NCBI GenBank assembly: GCA_024690635.1
Contig: JAILOW010000094.1
Coordinates: 1 to 38,907 of the forward strand
Direction: 5' to 3'
Length of the DNA stretch: 38,907 bases
Origin: Butyrivibrio sp.
GTDB taxonomy: Bacteria; Bacillota_A; Clostridia; Lachnospirales; Lachnospiraceae
The notes beneath the pieces were generated by a model. It was not told where the DNA came from. It did not search any database and worked only from the letters and a program-made list of their open reading frames with translations. The position numbers were made by a program, and so were the translations under genes. This document shows positions 1 through 6,731 of the stretch, piece after piece (positions within the stretch are counted from its first letter, which is position 1; every line of letters starts with the position of its first letter).

Positions 1-5
1 CAAAA

Positions 6-221
6 ATGGATGTGATGAATATAGCCTATGGATGTATTGAATTTGCAAAGGACAAGATCGACCGCGTTGTGGACTTTTGGGATGATCTTGAACCCGAAAA
101 AAAGAAACTCTTCATCGGATGCGCCTGTGCTGCGATAGCCATTATATTAGTGGCAGCCGTTGCATATGGAATAGGCAGGTCCGCAGCCAGAAAAGAGCTT
201 ATGGAGGATGAAGATTTCTGA
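6..221 (+). CDS. Small single-pass membrane protein, hypothetical
   Basis: This encodes a 71-residue protein I do not recognise. An acidic, amphipathic N-terminal part (about residues 1-30) is followed by a Lys-rich turn (EKKK near residue 31) and one hydrophobic segment at about residues 36-57. The tail is short and charged and ends in acidic residues. This suggests a single-pass anchor with small flanking domains. The start is uncertain: ATG at 6 and ATG at 15 (second Met, before NIAYGC) are both possible, and too little upstream sequence is present to see a ribosome site. An intrinsic terminator lies 20 bases past the stop, so this is the last gene of an upstream unit. No function can be assigned. 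Confidence 0.6.
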   Translation: MDVMNIAYGCIEFAKDKIDRVVDFWDDLEPEKKKLFIGCACAAIAIILVAAVAYGIGRSAARKELMEDEDF

Positions 222-240
222 TATCCTGTAAGATCTGAGA

Positions 241-269
241 GGACTTCTATCATTATAGAAGTCCTTTTT
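241..269 (+). terminator. Intrinsic terminator after the small membrane protein
   Basis: A perfect 10-bp stem (GGACTTCTAT 241-250 with ATAGAAGTCC 255-264) has a 4-nt CATT loop and is followed by five T. The next gene's ribosome site begins only about 12 bases later. That gene therefore either depends on readthrough or is transcribed from a promoter that overlaps this element. Confidence 0.85.
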
Positions 270-290
270 GTGTATTATTTGGGGGGTTAC

Positions 291-1373
291 ATGAAACAGC
301 TGAAATATTTACTGATAAGTTTAATACTTATTGCGGCTCTTTTGGTACTGACTGTTCTAGGGTATCTTACTGTGGATGAGTATCAGCCTGAGGATGAGGA
401 ATACGCTGAGGTTGAGGGCAGCAGCTTTAAAATTCCCGTAAGAGGAACATCCATGAGACTGCTTTCCTGGAATATAGGCTACGGCGGCCTTGGAGATAAT
501 GCGGACTTTTTCATGGACGGCGGACATATGGTTTATACCGCTGATAAAGAAAGAGTTTACGCAAATCTTGACGGTATCATCAGTGAGATAGAAAAGATAA
601 AGCCTTCTGCCGTAATGCTCCAGGAGGTGGACAGAAATTCCGCAAGGACTTATTTTACCGATGATATGGAATATCTTACGGACAATTCGGACAGCGAAGT
701 ATTGCATGGAGAGAGCGTATATTCCTCCAACTACAGAGTATCTTTCGTGCCCCTTCCCGTTCCTCCTATAGGAAGGGTGGAGGCAGGCATAGCAACCTTT
801 TGCGAGTTTGATATCGATAAGGCTGAGAGGATCAGCCTTCCATGCTCTTTTTCCTGGCCCTACAGAACCATCAATTTAAAGAGGTGTATTCAGATATCCA
901 GAACAAGTGTTGCGGATAGCGATAAAGAGCTGGTTCTCATAAACCTCCATCTGGAGGCCTATGACGAGGGCGAAGGCAAGATTGCCCAGACCAAAATCCT
1001 CAAGGATATAATCCAGAAGGAAGTTGACAAAGGCAATTATGTCATTGCGGGAGGAGATTTTAATCAGTGCTTTTCAGGCACCGATACTAGTGCTTTTCCC
1101 GCGCTTGATGTTCCCTGGCAGGCAGGAAGAATCGATGAAAGTGAATTTGGGCCTGATGTGACATTTTATGCGGATGAAAGTACCGCCAGCTGCAGGTCTT
1201 TGGACAGACCGCTTGATACAGCGCCGGATAAAAGTCCTAACGGTTTTCAGTATTATATTATTGATGGATTTATCGTCTCTTCAAACATTGAGGTAATGGG
1301 CATGTATACGGATGATCTTGGGTTTGTTTCCGCTGACCATAACCCTGTCATTCTGGACTTTACTCTCAAATGA
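291..1373 (+). CDS. Membrane-anchored endonuclease/exonuclease/phosphatase (EEP) family protein
   Basis: The 360-residue protein has an N-terminal hydrophobic helix (about residues 5-25) that should anchor it in the membrane with the catalytic domain outside. The body carries EEP-superfamily motifs in order: SWNIGYGG (metal-side Asn), LQEVDR (metal-binding Glu), NLHLEAY (His), GGDFNQ (Asp/Asn) and a C-terminal SADHNPV (Asp-His pair). The family hydrolyses phosphodiester or phosphomonoester bonds in nucleic acids, lipids or inositol phosphates. The substrate here cannot be read from sequence. I chose ATG 291 because a GGGGGG ribosome site (281-286) lies 4 bases upstream; the GTG at 270 has none and sits in the terminator tail. 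A -35/-10 pair for the next gene follows the stop, so this is likely monocistronic. Confidence 0.85.
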   Translation: MKQLKYLLISLILIAALLVLTVLGYLTVDEYQPEDEEYAEVEGSSFKIPVRGTSMRLLSWNIGYGGLGDNADFFMDGGHMVYTADKERVYANLDGIISEIEKIKPSAVMLQEVDRNSARTYFTDDMEYLTDNSDSEVLHGESVYSSNYRVSFVPLPVPPIGRVEAGIATFCEFDIDKAERISLPCSFSWPYRTINLKRCIQISRTSVADSDKELVLINLHLEAYDEGEGKIAQTKILKDIIQKEVDKGNYVIAGGDFNQCFSGTDTSAFPALDVPWQAGRIDESEFGPDVTFYADESTASCRSLDRPLDTAPDKSPNGFQYYIIDGFIVSSNIEVMGMYTDDLGFVSADHNPVILDFTLK

Positions 1374-1378
1374 TTTTG

Positions 1379-1407
1379 ATGACAGTAGACGATTTATCGC
1401 ATATAAT
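1379..1407 (+). promoter_or_regulatory. Sigma-A promoter for the phosphofructokinase gene
   Basis: ATGACA (1379-1384) and a consensus TATAAT (1402-1407) are separated by 17 bases. The -35 overlaps the end of the upstream gene region. The transcript would start about 1413, leaving a leader of roughly 30 bases. Confidence 0.65.
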
Positions 1408-1444
1408 GTATAAAGTATAAACTTTCGAAAGGGGACGGGCACAA

Positions 1445-2704
1445 ATGCAACACAAAGCAAAAAGAAATGTAATTGTTGGACAGTCGGGAGGACCTACGGC
1501 AGCGATCAATTCGTCGCTTGCAGGCGTTTACAGAACAGCCATTGACCGTGGGTACAAAAAAGTTTACGGAATGATCCATGGGGTACAGGGTCTTATGGAA
1601 GGCAGATATGTCGACCTATCAGACCACATCCAGAGCGGACTGGATATCGAGCTCCTTAAGAGAACTCCTTCAGCTTATCTTGGATCTTGCAGATTCAAGC
1701 TTCCTGAGATTTTCGAGAGCAAGGAGATCTATGAAAAGATATTTGAGATCCTCAACAAGCTTGAGATTGACTGCTTTATCTACATCGGTGGCAATGACTC
1801 AATGGATACCATCAAAAAGCTCTCTGATTACGCCATCATCTCAGGTTCAGCCATCAGATTCGTTGGCTGCCCCAAGACTATTGACAACGATCTGGCTCTT
1901 ACGGATCACACACCGGGTTACGGGTCCGCAGCCAAGTACATCGGTACTTCTGTAAAAGAGATCATCAGAGACAGCTGGTCACTTGAGACCACAAACGGAC
2001 AGGTTATCATCGTAGAAGTAATGGGACGTAATGCAGGATGGCTCACAGGCGCAACCGCTCTTGCAAAGGGCGAGGACTGTGACGGACCTGATGCAATTTA
2101 CCTTCCCGAGCTTCCTTTTGATATGGACACCTTCATTAAAAAGATCAAAGGTCTTCTTAAGACCAAGGCTTCAATCGTTGTAGCCGTATCTGAAGGTATC
2201 AGGACCAAGGACGGCAAGTACATCAGCGAGCTTGGCAGCAGCATCGAGTATGTAGATGCTTTCGGACACAAGCAGCTTACAGGAACAGCCAGATATCTTT
2301 GCGACGTAGTAGCAAAGGAGTGCGGCTGCAAGACTCGTCCTATCGAGCTTTCAACACTTCAGAGAGCAGCAAGCCACTGTGCATCACGAGTTGATATTCT
2401 TGAGGCATATGAGGTTGGTGGTGCAGCCATGAAGGCAGCAGATGAAGGCGACAGCGGCAAGATGGTTGTTATCGAGAGACTTTCAGATGATCCTTATCAG
2501 GCAGGAACAGAGGTTAAGGACGTTCACAAGATCGCTAACGATGAGCGTACAGTTCCCAGAGAGTGGATCAACAAGGACGGTACATACGTAACCAACGAGT
2601 TCATCACATATGTAAGACCTCTTATCCAGGGTGATGTAGGACCTATCATGGTTGATGGTATTCCGAGACACCTCTACAGACCCGGATTCCAGGATATTTT
2701 GTGA
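1445..2704 (+). CDS. pfp: Phosphofructokinase, pyrophosphate-dependent type
   Basis: This encodes a 419-residue phosphofructokinase that phosphorylates fructose 6-phosphate in glycolysis. Family motifs are GQSGGPTAAIN near the N-terminus (phosphate-donor loop), GGNDS at residues 115-119, PKTIDND at 143-149 with the proton-acceptor Asp147, and EVMGRNAGW. In ATP-dependent enzymes the GGDGS motif has Gly at its fourth position and the later motif lacks the Lys. Here Asp118 and Lys144 are the residues known to favour pyrophosphate as donor, so a reversible PPi enzyme is the better call. The Asn at the GGD position is a variation on the usual Asp. AAAGGGG (1428-1434) is the ribosome site. It has its own promoter and is followed by a weak hairpin with a T run. 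Confidence 0.9.
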   Translation: MQHKAKRNVIVGQSGGPTAAINSSLAGVYRTAIDRGYKKVYGMIHGVQGLMEGRYVDLSDHIQSGLDIELLKRTPSAYLGSCRFKLPEIFESKEIYEKIFEILNKLEIDCFIYIGGNDSMDTIKKLSDYAIISGSAIRFVGCPKTIDNDLALTDHTPGYGSAAKYIGTSVKEIIRDSWSLETTNGQVIIVEVMGRNAGWLTGATALAKGEDCDGPDAIYLPELPFDMDTFIKKIKGLLKTKASIVVAVSEGIRTKDGKYISELGSSIEYVDAFGHKQLTGTARYLCDVVAKECGCKTRPIELSTLQRAASHCASRVDILEAYEVGGAAMKAADEGDSGKMVVIERLSDDPYQAGTEVKDVHKIANDERTVPREWINKDGTYVTNEFITYVRPLIQGDVGPIMVDGIPRHLYRPGFQDIL

Positions 2705-2723
2705 TGATTTGGCAATAAGTATG

Positions 2724-2743
2724 CGGTAGAAACCGACTTTTTT
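2724..2743 (+). terminator. Weak hairpin with T run after the phosphofructokinase gene
   Basis: CGGT (2724-2727) and ACCG (2732-2735) form a short 4-bp stem with an AGAA loop, followed by AC and six T. The stem is short, so termination here is only possible. Confidence 0.35.
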
Positions 2744-2786
2744 GAAAAAAAATTATGAAATTTCCCGTTTTTTAGGCATTTATGTG

Positions 2787-2815
2787 TTGTTATGAGTACA
2801 TAATGGTGGTAAAAT
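2787..2815 (+). promoter_or_regulatory. Sigma-A promoter for the HU gene
   Basis: TTGTTA (2787-2792) and TAAAAT (2810-2815) are separated by exactly 17 bases. This is the only good pair in the 152-base gap before HU. The transcript would start near 2821 with a leader of about 35 bases that contains the TTTGGAGGG ribosome site. Confidence 0.7.
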
Positions 2816-2856
2816 GGGCAATGTAGTAAATTTTATTCTTTTTGGAGGGAAATTAA

Positions 2857-3135
2857 ATGAACAAGACAGAACTTATCGATGCAATTGCAAAGGAAGCTAA
2901 TCTTTCAAAGAAGGATGCAACTGCAGCACTGAACGCGTTCACAGACACAGTAACAAAGGAGCTCAAGAAGAAGGGTAAGGTTCAGCTTGTTGGATTCGGT
3001 ACATTCGAGACAACAAAGAGAGCAGCTAGAACAGGTAAGAATCCTCAGACTGGCGCAGCTATCAAGATTCCTGCTTCTGTAGCACCTAAGTTCAAGGCTG
3101 GTAAGGCTCTTAAGGATCTTGTAAACAAGAAATAA
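2857..3135 (+). CDS. hup: HU-family DNA-binding protein
   Basis: This encodes a 92-residue histone-like protein of normal HU length. It opens MNKTELIDAIAKEA, the HU helix region. The GFGTFET turn follows at mid-length, then the arm with ARTGKNPQTG and IKIPAS, which carries the Pro that intercalates into DNA. The C-terminus (KFKAGKALKDLVN) is typical. As a homodimer it bends and compacts DNA in the nucleoid. It has its own promoter, a strong GGAGGG ribosome site and a strong terminator directly after it, so it is a monocistronic, probably highly expressed gene. I see nothing odd. Confidence 0.97.
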   Translation: MNKTELIDAIAKEANLSKKDATAALNAFTDTVTKELKKKGKVQLVGFGTFETTKRAARTGKNPQTGAAIKIPASVAPKFKAGKALKDLVNKK

Positions 3136-3152
3136 TTTAATATCCAATAGAT

Positions 3153-3185
3153 AAAAAAGCTGTCGCTTAGGCGACAGCTTTTTTT
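3153..3185 (+). terminator. Strong intrinsic terminator after HU
   Basis: AAGCTGTCGC (3157-3166) pairs with GCGACAGCTT (3171-3180) around a TTAG loop. The stem is extended by the flanking A and T runs (3153-3158 and 3179-3185). The flanking A run also allows termination from the other strand. Confidence 0.93.
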
Positions 3186-3192
3186 CTCTGTC

Positions 3193-3221
3193 TTGTAAAA
3201 ATTAGAAAAATTTTATAAAAT
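3193..3221 (+). promoter_or_regulatory. Probable promoter for the degenerate-GGDEF/EAL gene
   Basis: TTGTAA (3193-3198) and TAAAAT (3216-3221) have a 17-base spacer, directly after the HU terminator, in a very A/T-rich stretch. The A/T richness makes chance -10 matches likely, so confidence is moderate. Confidence 0.5.
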
Positions 3222-3252
3222 TAAAATAAATATTTATATTTGGGGTTTGAAT

Positions 3253-4914
3253 ATGACATTTGAGAAGAGTTTTGAAAACTTTGTCAGAATACTGTCTGAA
3301 GAGAATGTTACTCCTGACATTGCTCCCGGCGCTCTTGCGGACTTGTCCAAGGAGTTTTTTCTGCGCTCGATTGTAGCATTCATTTCCCATTTTGACGATG
3401 ACGGAGAGGCTATCGAGCCTGATAAGGTTATTCCGTTATTTGGCCCTGTTCCCGATGATGAGGCGCCTGCGTTCTTTTTTAAGGACAATATGGCAGGAAA
3501 CAGGAGCGTCACTTACAACGTTTATCTTCAGAGCGGTAACAACTGGAATGATGAGCAGTACAAGAACTTTTCCATTATCATGGATGTTCTTTCTTTTCAC
3601 ATGGAAAGATTTCTTTTGGCAAACGTGGTCAAAAAGAGTGCTCTTACCCAGTATCTGACTGGACTTCCCAATGCCGGCGGCTTTATGGCATTTATTAACA
3701 GTACCTATGAAGCCGGCAATATCATGAAGTATGACTCCTTCTATTTCAATCTAAAGAGCTTTGGTCTTTACAGCAGAAGATACGGCTCTGCAGAGGGTGA
3801 TGAGATCTTAAAACGCTATGCCCTTGCGCTTCGCAGGTTCTGCGAAGAGGATGAGATCGTAGCTCACCTTGGAGGAGATAATTTTACTGCTCTTATCAAA
3901 AAGGAAAGAACAAAGGAATTCCTTAAGTTTATTTCCGCAGTGCCTGTTTATGGAAAGAAAAACGAAAAAAAAGAAGAGTTTACCATTGCTGCGGTTACAG
4001 GTGTATATGCCATCGATGAGTCTTTAAATAACCCCGGACAGGTTATTTCAAGAGCCAATATGGCGCTTTCCTATGCAAAGAATGTAGCAAACAAACCCTA
4101 CGTCTTTGTAAACAAGGCCATGAGCACCAGGATCTACAGGCAAAAGCAGATCGAGGACAGATATGAAGAAGCCCTTGAAAACGGCGAATTCAAGCTGTAT
4201 TTTCAGCCCAAGGTTGATATAAACACAGGAAGGATCGTAGGAGGAGAGTCTCTTGCAAGATGGTTCTGCCAGGGAATAGTTCTTTATCCTTCGGAATTTG
4301 TGCCTATCCTCGAGCAGGAGGGAATTGTAGCTTCTCTTGATCTGTATGTTCTTAGAAAGACCTGTGAATACATCAAGGAGTGGATGGAAAAGGGAATCCA
4401 GCCGGTTCAGATGTCTGTGAATTTCTCCAGAAGAGATCTAGGATACAAGGATCTGGCAAAAGAAATCGTTTCCATTATCGACAGCTACGGCATAGACAGA
4501 AAATATATAGAGGTTGAAGTTACGGAGACAGCGGGAGAGGATGAAAGAAATCTTATGACCGCGTTCCTGTACAAGCTTAAAGGCTATGAAGTGGCTACAG
4601 CCATAGATGATTTCGGAACAGGATTTTCATCCCTGTCTACCCTGAGAGATTTCCCTGTTTCCGTTATTAAGATCGACAGATCTTTTATCAACAGCGAGAC
4701 TCTTAACAATAATGATGAGGTTGTCCTTAGAAACGTTATTTCCATGGCAAGACAGCTTGGAATAGATGTTGTGACAGAGGGCGTTGAAAGACCTGATCAG
4801 ACGGATATGTTAAAGAGTGTGGGATGTAACATAGCCCAGGGATTTTTGTTTGACAATCCCATGCCCAAGGAAGACTTTGAAAAGCGTCTCATAAGAGGCG
4901 GATATGAAGAATAA
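3253..4914 (+). CDS. Cytoplasmic degenerate-GGDEF plus EAL domain protein (c-di-GMP phosphodiesterase type)
   Basis: The 553-residue protein has no membrane helix. An uncharacterised N-terminal region (about 1-115) precedes a GGDEF-like domain (about 125-275) and an EAL domain (about 305-550). The cyclase signature reads GGDNF (about 207-211): the catalytic Glu is replaced by Asn, so cyclase activity is unlikely. The EAL signature reads ESLARW (Glu near 332), which keeps the metal-binding Glu. Other EAL residues are present: VNFSRRD (Asn), EVEVTET (Glu), AIDDFGTGFSSL (Asp pair), VIKIDRSF (Lys) and VVTEGVE (Glu). It therefore should hydrolyse c-di-GMP to pGpG, with the GGDEF domain perhaps sensing GTP. 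ATG 3253 is chosen over TTG 3247 because GGGG (3242-3245) is correctly spaced from it. Confidence 0.9.
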   Translation: MTFEKSFENFVRILSEENVTPDIAPGALADLSKEFFLRSIVAFISHFDDDGEAIEPDKVIPLFGPVPDDEAPAFFFKDNMAGNRSVTYNVYLQSGNNWNDEQYKNFSIIMDVLSFHMERFLLANVVKKSALTQYLTGLPNAGGFMAFINSTYEAGNIMKYDSFYFNLKSFGLYSRRYGSAEGDEILKRYALALRRFCEEDEIVAHLGGDNFTALIKKERTKEFLKFISAVPVYGKKNEKKEEFTIAAVTGVYAIDESLNNPGQVISRANMALSYAKNVANKPYVFVNKAMSTRIYRQKQIEDRYEEALENGEFKLYFQPKVDINTGRIVGGESLARWFCQGIVLYPSEFVPILEQEGIVASLDLYVLRKTCEYIKEWMEKGIQPVQMSVNFSRRDLGYKDLAKEIVSIIDSYGIDRKYIEVEVTETAGEDERNLMTAFLYKLKGYEVATAIDDFGTGFSSLSTLRDFPVSVIKIDRSFINSETLNNNDEVVLRNVISMARQLGIDVVTEGVERPDQTDMLKSVGCNIAQGFLFDNPMPKEDFEKRLIRGGYEE

Positions 4915-4931
4915 AGAATGGAATAAAAAAG

Positions 4932-4959
4932 AAAGCTGCCCGATATGGGCAGCTTTTTT
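4932..4959 (+). terminator. Bidirectional terminator between the EAL and DegV genes
   Basis: AAAGCTGCCC (4932-4941) pairs perfectly with GGGCAGCTTT (4947-4956) around GATAT, with T to 4959. An A run (4925-4930) upstream gives a U tract on the other strand. It serves both convergent genes. Confidence 0.92.
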
Positions 4960-4969
4960 GATGTTTGGA

Positions 4970-5857
4970 TCAGTCAACTCGTTTTGATCCCCAGAAGAAC
5001 AATGCTACTGTTCCGGGGCCTGTGTGGCTTCCGATGGTGGTGCCGATGCTGTAGATTTTTACTCTTCCCTTAAGCTTGGGGAATTTTGACTCTACAAGGT
5101 CTGCAACAGCCTTGGCATCTTCATAGCAGTCCGAATTGGAGATATAGCATTCTCCGTCGTAATCAAGGCCGTTCTCGGCAAGCTCTTCCATTTTGGCAAC
5201 CTGAGCCTTGATAACTGCGCTCTTTCCGCGAAGCTTGGAACGAACGATAAGCCTTCCCTGATAATCAACATTCATAAGAGGGCAGATGTTCAATACACCT
5301 CCGATAAGGCCTGCAGCCTTGGAAACACGTCCGCCTCTAACGAGATAAGTAAGATCTGAAACAAAGAACCAGTGCTGACATTCGAGACGGTGCTCGATAA
5401 CCCACTCGTAAAGCTCGTCGATGGTAAGACCGCTGTCACGAAGATCGGCAAGCTTGTTCATCAAAAGACCAAAACCTGCAGAAGCCGCAAGAGAATCCAC
5501 AACATAGATCTTGCGCTGGGGATAGAGGACCTTAAGCTGGTCTCTTGCAAGGATAGCGGAATTGAGAGTTCCGGAAATACCTGATGAAAGAGTAAGGTGA
5601 AGTATATCCTTGCCTTCTTTAAGAATGTTTTCGAAGTACTGAAGATATTCACCAACGCTGACCTGAGATGTCATGGTCTTGGCGCCCTCTGCCATGGCCT
5701 TGTAGAAATCCTTGAAAGGATAGGAAATACCCAGATCATCGGGATAATCCTTGCCATCTACATTAAAATGGAAACAGACATAGCTGATGTCTCTTTTCTT
5801 AAAATGCTCAGCCGAAAGATCGGCAGTTGAGCAACAACTAAGTACATAATCACTCAT
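4970..5857 (-). CDS. DegV family fatty-acid-binding protein
   Basis: The 295-residue protein is of normal DegV length. It opens MSDYVLSCCSTADLS, with the family's STAD motif. Later come TMTSQVSVGEY, the two-Ser lipid-contact region, and LTLSSGISGTLNSA, a second lipid-binding Ser loop. DegV proteins bind a fatty acid in the cytoplasm; in several Firmicutes they act as FakB partners of the fatty-acid kinase FakA. No fakA is in this window. An upstream ATG at 5875 exists, but GGAGG (plus-strand 5869-5873) begins just inside that codon and so favours ATG 5857, although the spacing of 11 bases is a little long. The gene has its own minus-strand promoter and shares a terminator with the convergent EAL gene. 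Confidence 0.9.
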   Translation of the reverse strand: MSDYVLSCCSTADLSAEHFKKRDISYVCFHFNVDGKDYPDDLGISYPFKDFYKAMAEGAKTMTSQVSVGEYLQYFENILKEGKDILHLTLSSGISGTLNSAILARDQLKVLYPQRKIYVVDSLAASAGFGLLMNKLADLRDSGLTIDELYEWVIEHRLECQHWFFVSDLTYLVRGGRVSKAAGLIGGVLNICPLMNVDYQGRLIVRSKLRGKSAVIKAQVAKMEELAENGLDYDGECYISNSDCYEDAKAVADLVESKFPKLKGRVKIYSIGTTIGSHTGPGTVALFFWGSKRVD

Positions 5858-5896
5858 TACACCAATAACCTCCATGCGCTATAAAAGCTACTAAAT

Positions 5897-5925
5897 ATAA
5901 TAGCATCTGCGCAGGGAAGTGGCAA
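5897..5925 (-). promoter_or_regulatory. Promoter for the DegV gene
   Basis: Read on the minus strand, TTGCCA (5925-5920) and TATTAT (5902-5897) are separated by 17 bases. It is divergent from the RNA-gene promoter about 60 bases away. Confidence 0.65.
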
Positions 5926-5983
5926 GGCTTGGCTGCTGCAGTTGTTTGAATATTCTGAAAATAAGAACAATTTTGAAGAAGTG

Positions 5984-6012
5984 TTGACAATATTTACTTC
6001 TGATGGTATATT
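5984..6012 (+). promoter_or_regulatory. Strong sigma-A promoter of the structured RNA
   Basis: A consensus TTGACA (5984-5989) is separated by 17 bases from TATATT (6007-6012). The predicted start near 6018-6020 falls 2-4 bases before the first strand of the RNA's closing helix (6022). That supports a free-standing RNA gene rather than a leader of something larger. Confidence 0.85.
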
Positions 6013-6018
6013 TATCTA

Positions 6019-6274
6019 TACAACCATTGATGATAAAACCTACGCAGCGAAGGTGGCTTAAGCTTCACCGGATGCCTGTAGCGGGTTATCGGGGCGACTG
6101 ACATTTACAGCGAGAGTGGCGATGCTTCACTGGAGCCGGGGAATGTCGATCTGTCGCTAAGGAGATGGTTTGGAATATAAAAGGCAGCTAAGGCTGCGGA
6201 AAGAAGAGGATAAACCCTTGGAATTTCATCAGTAAAGGGCGGGTGTTCATCGGATGAATGGATGCCCGCTTTTT
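6019..6274 (+). ncRNA. Free-standing structured RNA (~255 nt) with a duplicated arm motif; family not identified
   Basis: This transcript has its own promoter and terminator and no coding region of note. Helices visible by eye: closing helix AACCAT 6022-6027 with ATGGTT 6165-6170. Arm 1 is GATAA 6032-6036 with TTATC 6086-6090, and CTAC 6040-6043 with GTAG 6078-6081. Arm 2 is GCGAC 6094-6098 with GTCGC 6153-6157, and GACATT 6100-6105 with AATGTC 6142-6147. A 3' hairpin is GCAGC 6184-6188 with GCTGC 6193-6197. Each arm ends in the same motif: CAGCGA, two bases, GTGGC, a 3-4 base loop, GCTTCAC, a base, GGA, then GCC (6045-6076 and 6108-6137). Within it GTG pairs with CAC, and the A/G-rich flanks could form tandem G-A pairs. 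The next gene has its own promoter and T-box, so this is not its leader. Known candidates such as the raiA-motif RNA cannot be confirmed by eye. Confidence 0.8.
6239..6274 (+). terminator. Terminator of the structured RNA
   Basis: GCGGG (6239-6243) pairs with CCCGC (6265-6269), with an inner TTCAT (6246-6250) to ATGAA (6254-6258) helix and TTTTT at 6270-6274. The stem is interrupted on its 3' side. Confidence 0.8.
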
Positions 6275-6338
6275 CGTTGCCCTTTTGGAGTTGTTTTATA
6301 GATATTTCTTAATCAAATTGGATAAAATGAAAAATAGC

Positions 6339-6366
6339 TTGACTTTTTTTATTGTGAAGGTATAAT
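6339..6366 (+). promoter_or_regulatory. Promoter of the pheST T-box transcript
   Basis: TTGACT (6339-6344) and consensus TATAAT (6361-6366) have a 16-base spacer. The transcript should start near 6373, which gives a leader of about 360 bases before pheS. Confidence 0.8.
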
Positions 6367-6372
6367 ACATTT

Positions 6373-6690
6373 TTAGAAACAGCGGCACGAGCTTTTGTTA
6401 GTTTAATATATGAAGCGATGATGGTGTCGGGCATGTCCCGAAGATGACATGTATTCCTTCCAGAGAACGGGAGTCACTGGCTGAGAGCTCCCCGGGTAAA
6501 ACATGATCGGAAATTTCACACTGTAGCTTTTCCGGTGAGGCTGCCCTCCTCAAGGCAGATGTAGTCGGAAACGTGATTCGCGCGTTAAGCGACAGAAAAG
6601 TGCCCGTAGTATTTTTATGCTACGGGAATTTGGGTGGTACCACGGATTAATTCGTCCCTTATGCATTTACTTGCATAAGGGATTTTTTTA
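6373..6690 (+). promoter_or_regulatory. T-box riboswitch (tRNA-Phe sensing) controlling pheST
   Basis: The conserved T-box core TGGGTGGTACCACG is at 6631-6644, preceded by AATT. Its UGGU bulge would pair with an ACCA tRNA end, which matches the A73 discriminator of tRNA-Phe. Upstream is an AGAGAACGGGAG / CTGGCTGAGAG region (about 6461-6490) typical of the distal part of Stem I. A UUC triplet at 6515-6517 followed by A is the best specifier codon and reads Phe, matching the downstream genes. A CCCGTAG hairpin (about 6603-6626) precedes the antiterminator. The terminator follows at 6655-6689. Uncharged tRNA-Phe is expected to stabilise the antiterminator and switch pheST on. Confidence 0.93.
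6655..6689 (+). terminator. Regulated terminator of the pheST T-box
   Basis: TCCCTTATGC (6655-6664) pairs perfectly with GCATAAGGGA (6673-6682), followed by seven T. Its 5' part competes with the T-box antiterminator. Confidence 0.92.
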
Positions 6691-6731
6691 TTTCCTCAAC
6701 TACTATTTCCAATAAAAAAAGGAGAAAAGAT

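Noticed and set aside
357..707. Open frames on the opposite strand of many genes (for example within the EEP, pheS and EF-G-like genes).
   Set aside because: They lack ribosome sites and family motifs, and they lie entirely inside strongly supported genes. They are by-products of codon composition.
6078..6095. GTAGCGGGTTATCGGGG resembles the 3' part of c-di-GMP-I (GEMM) riboswitches, and EAL/PilZ genes are nearby.
   Set aside because: The 5' half and the A-rich core of GEMM are not present, the segment pairs differently (with 6032-6043), and no regulated gene follows before the terminator. Treated as chance similarity unless a model search says otherwise.
6019..6274. Could be 6S RNA, tmRNA, RNase P RNA or SRP RNA.
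   Set aside because: There is no single long bulged rod as in 6S, no tag-coding frame or tRNA-like ends, no RNase P core sequence, and no SRP apical GGAAG/AGCAG loop that I can find.
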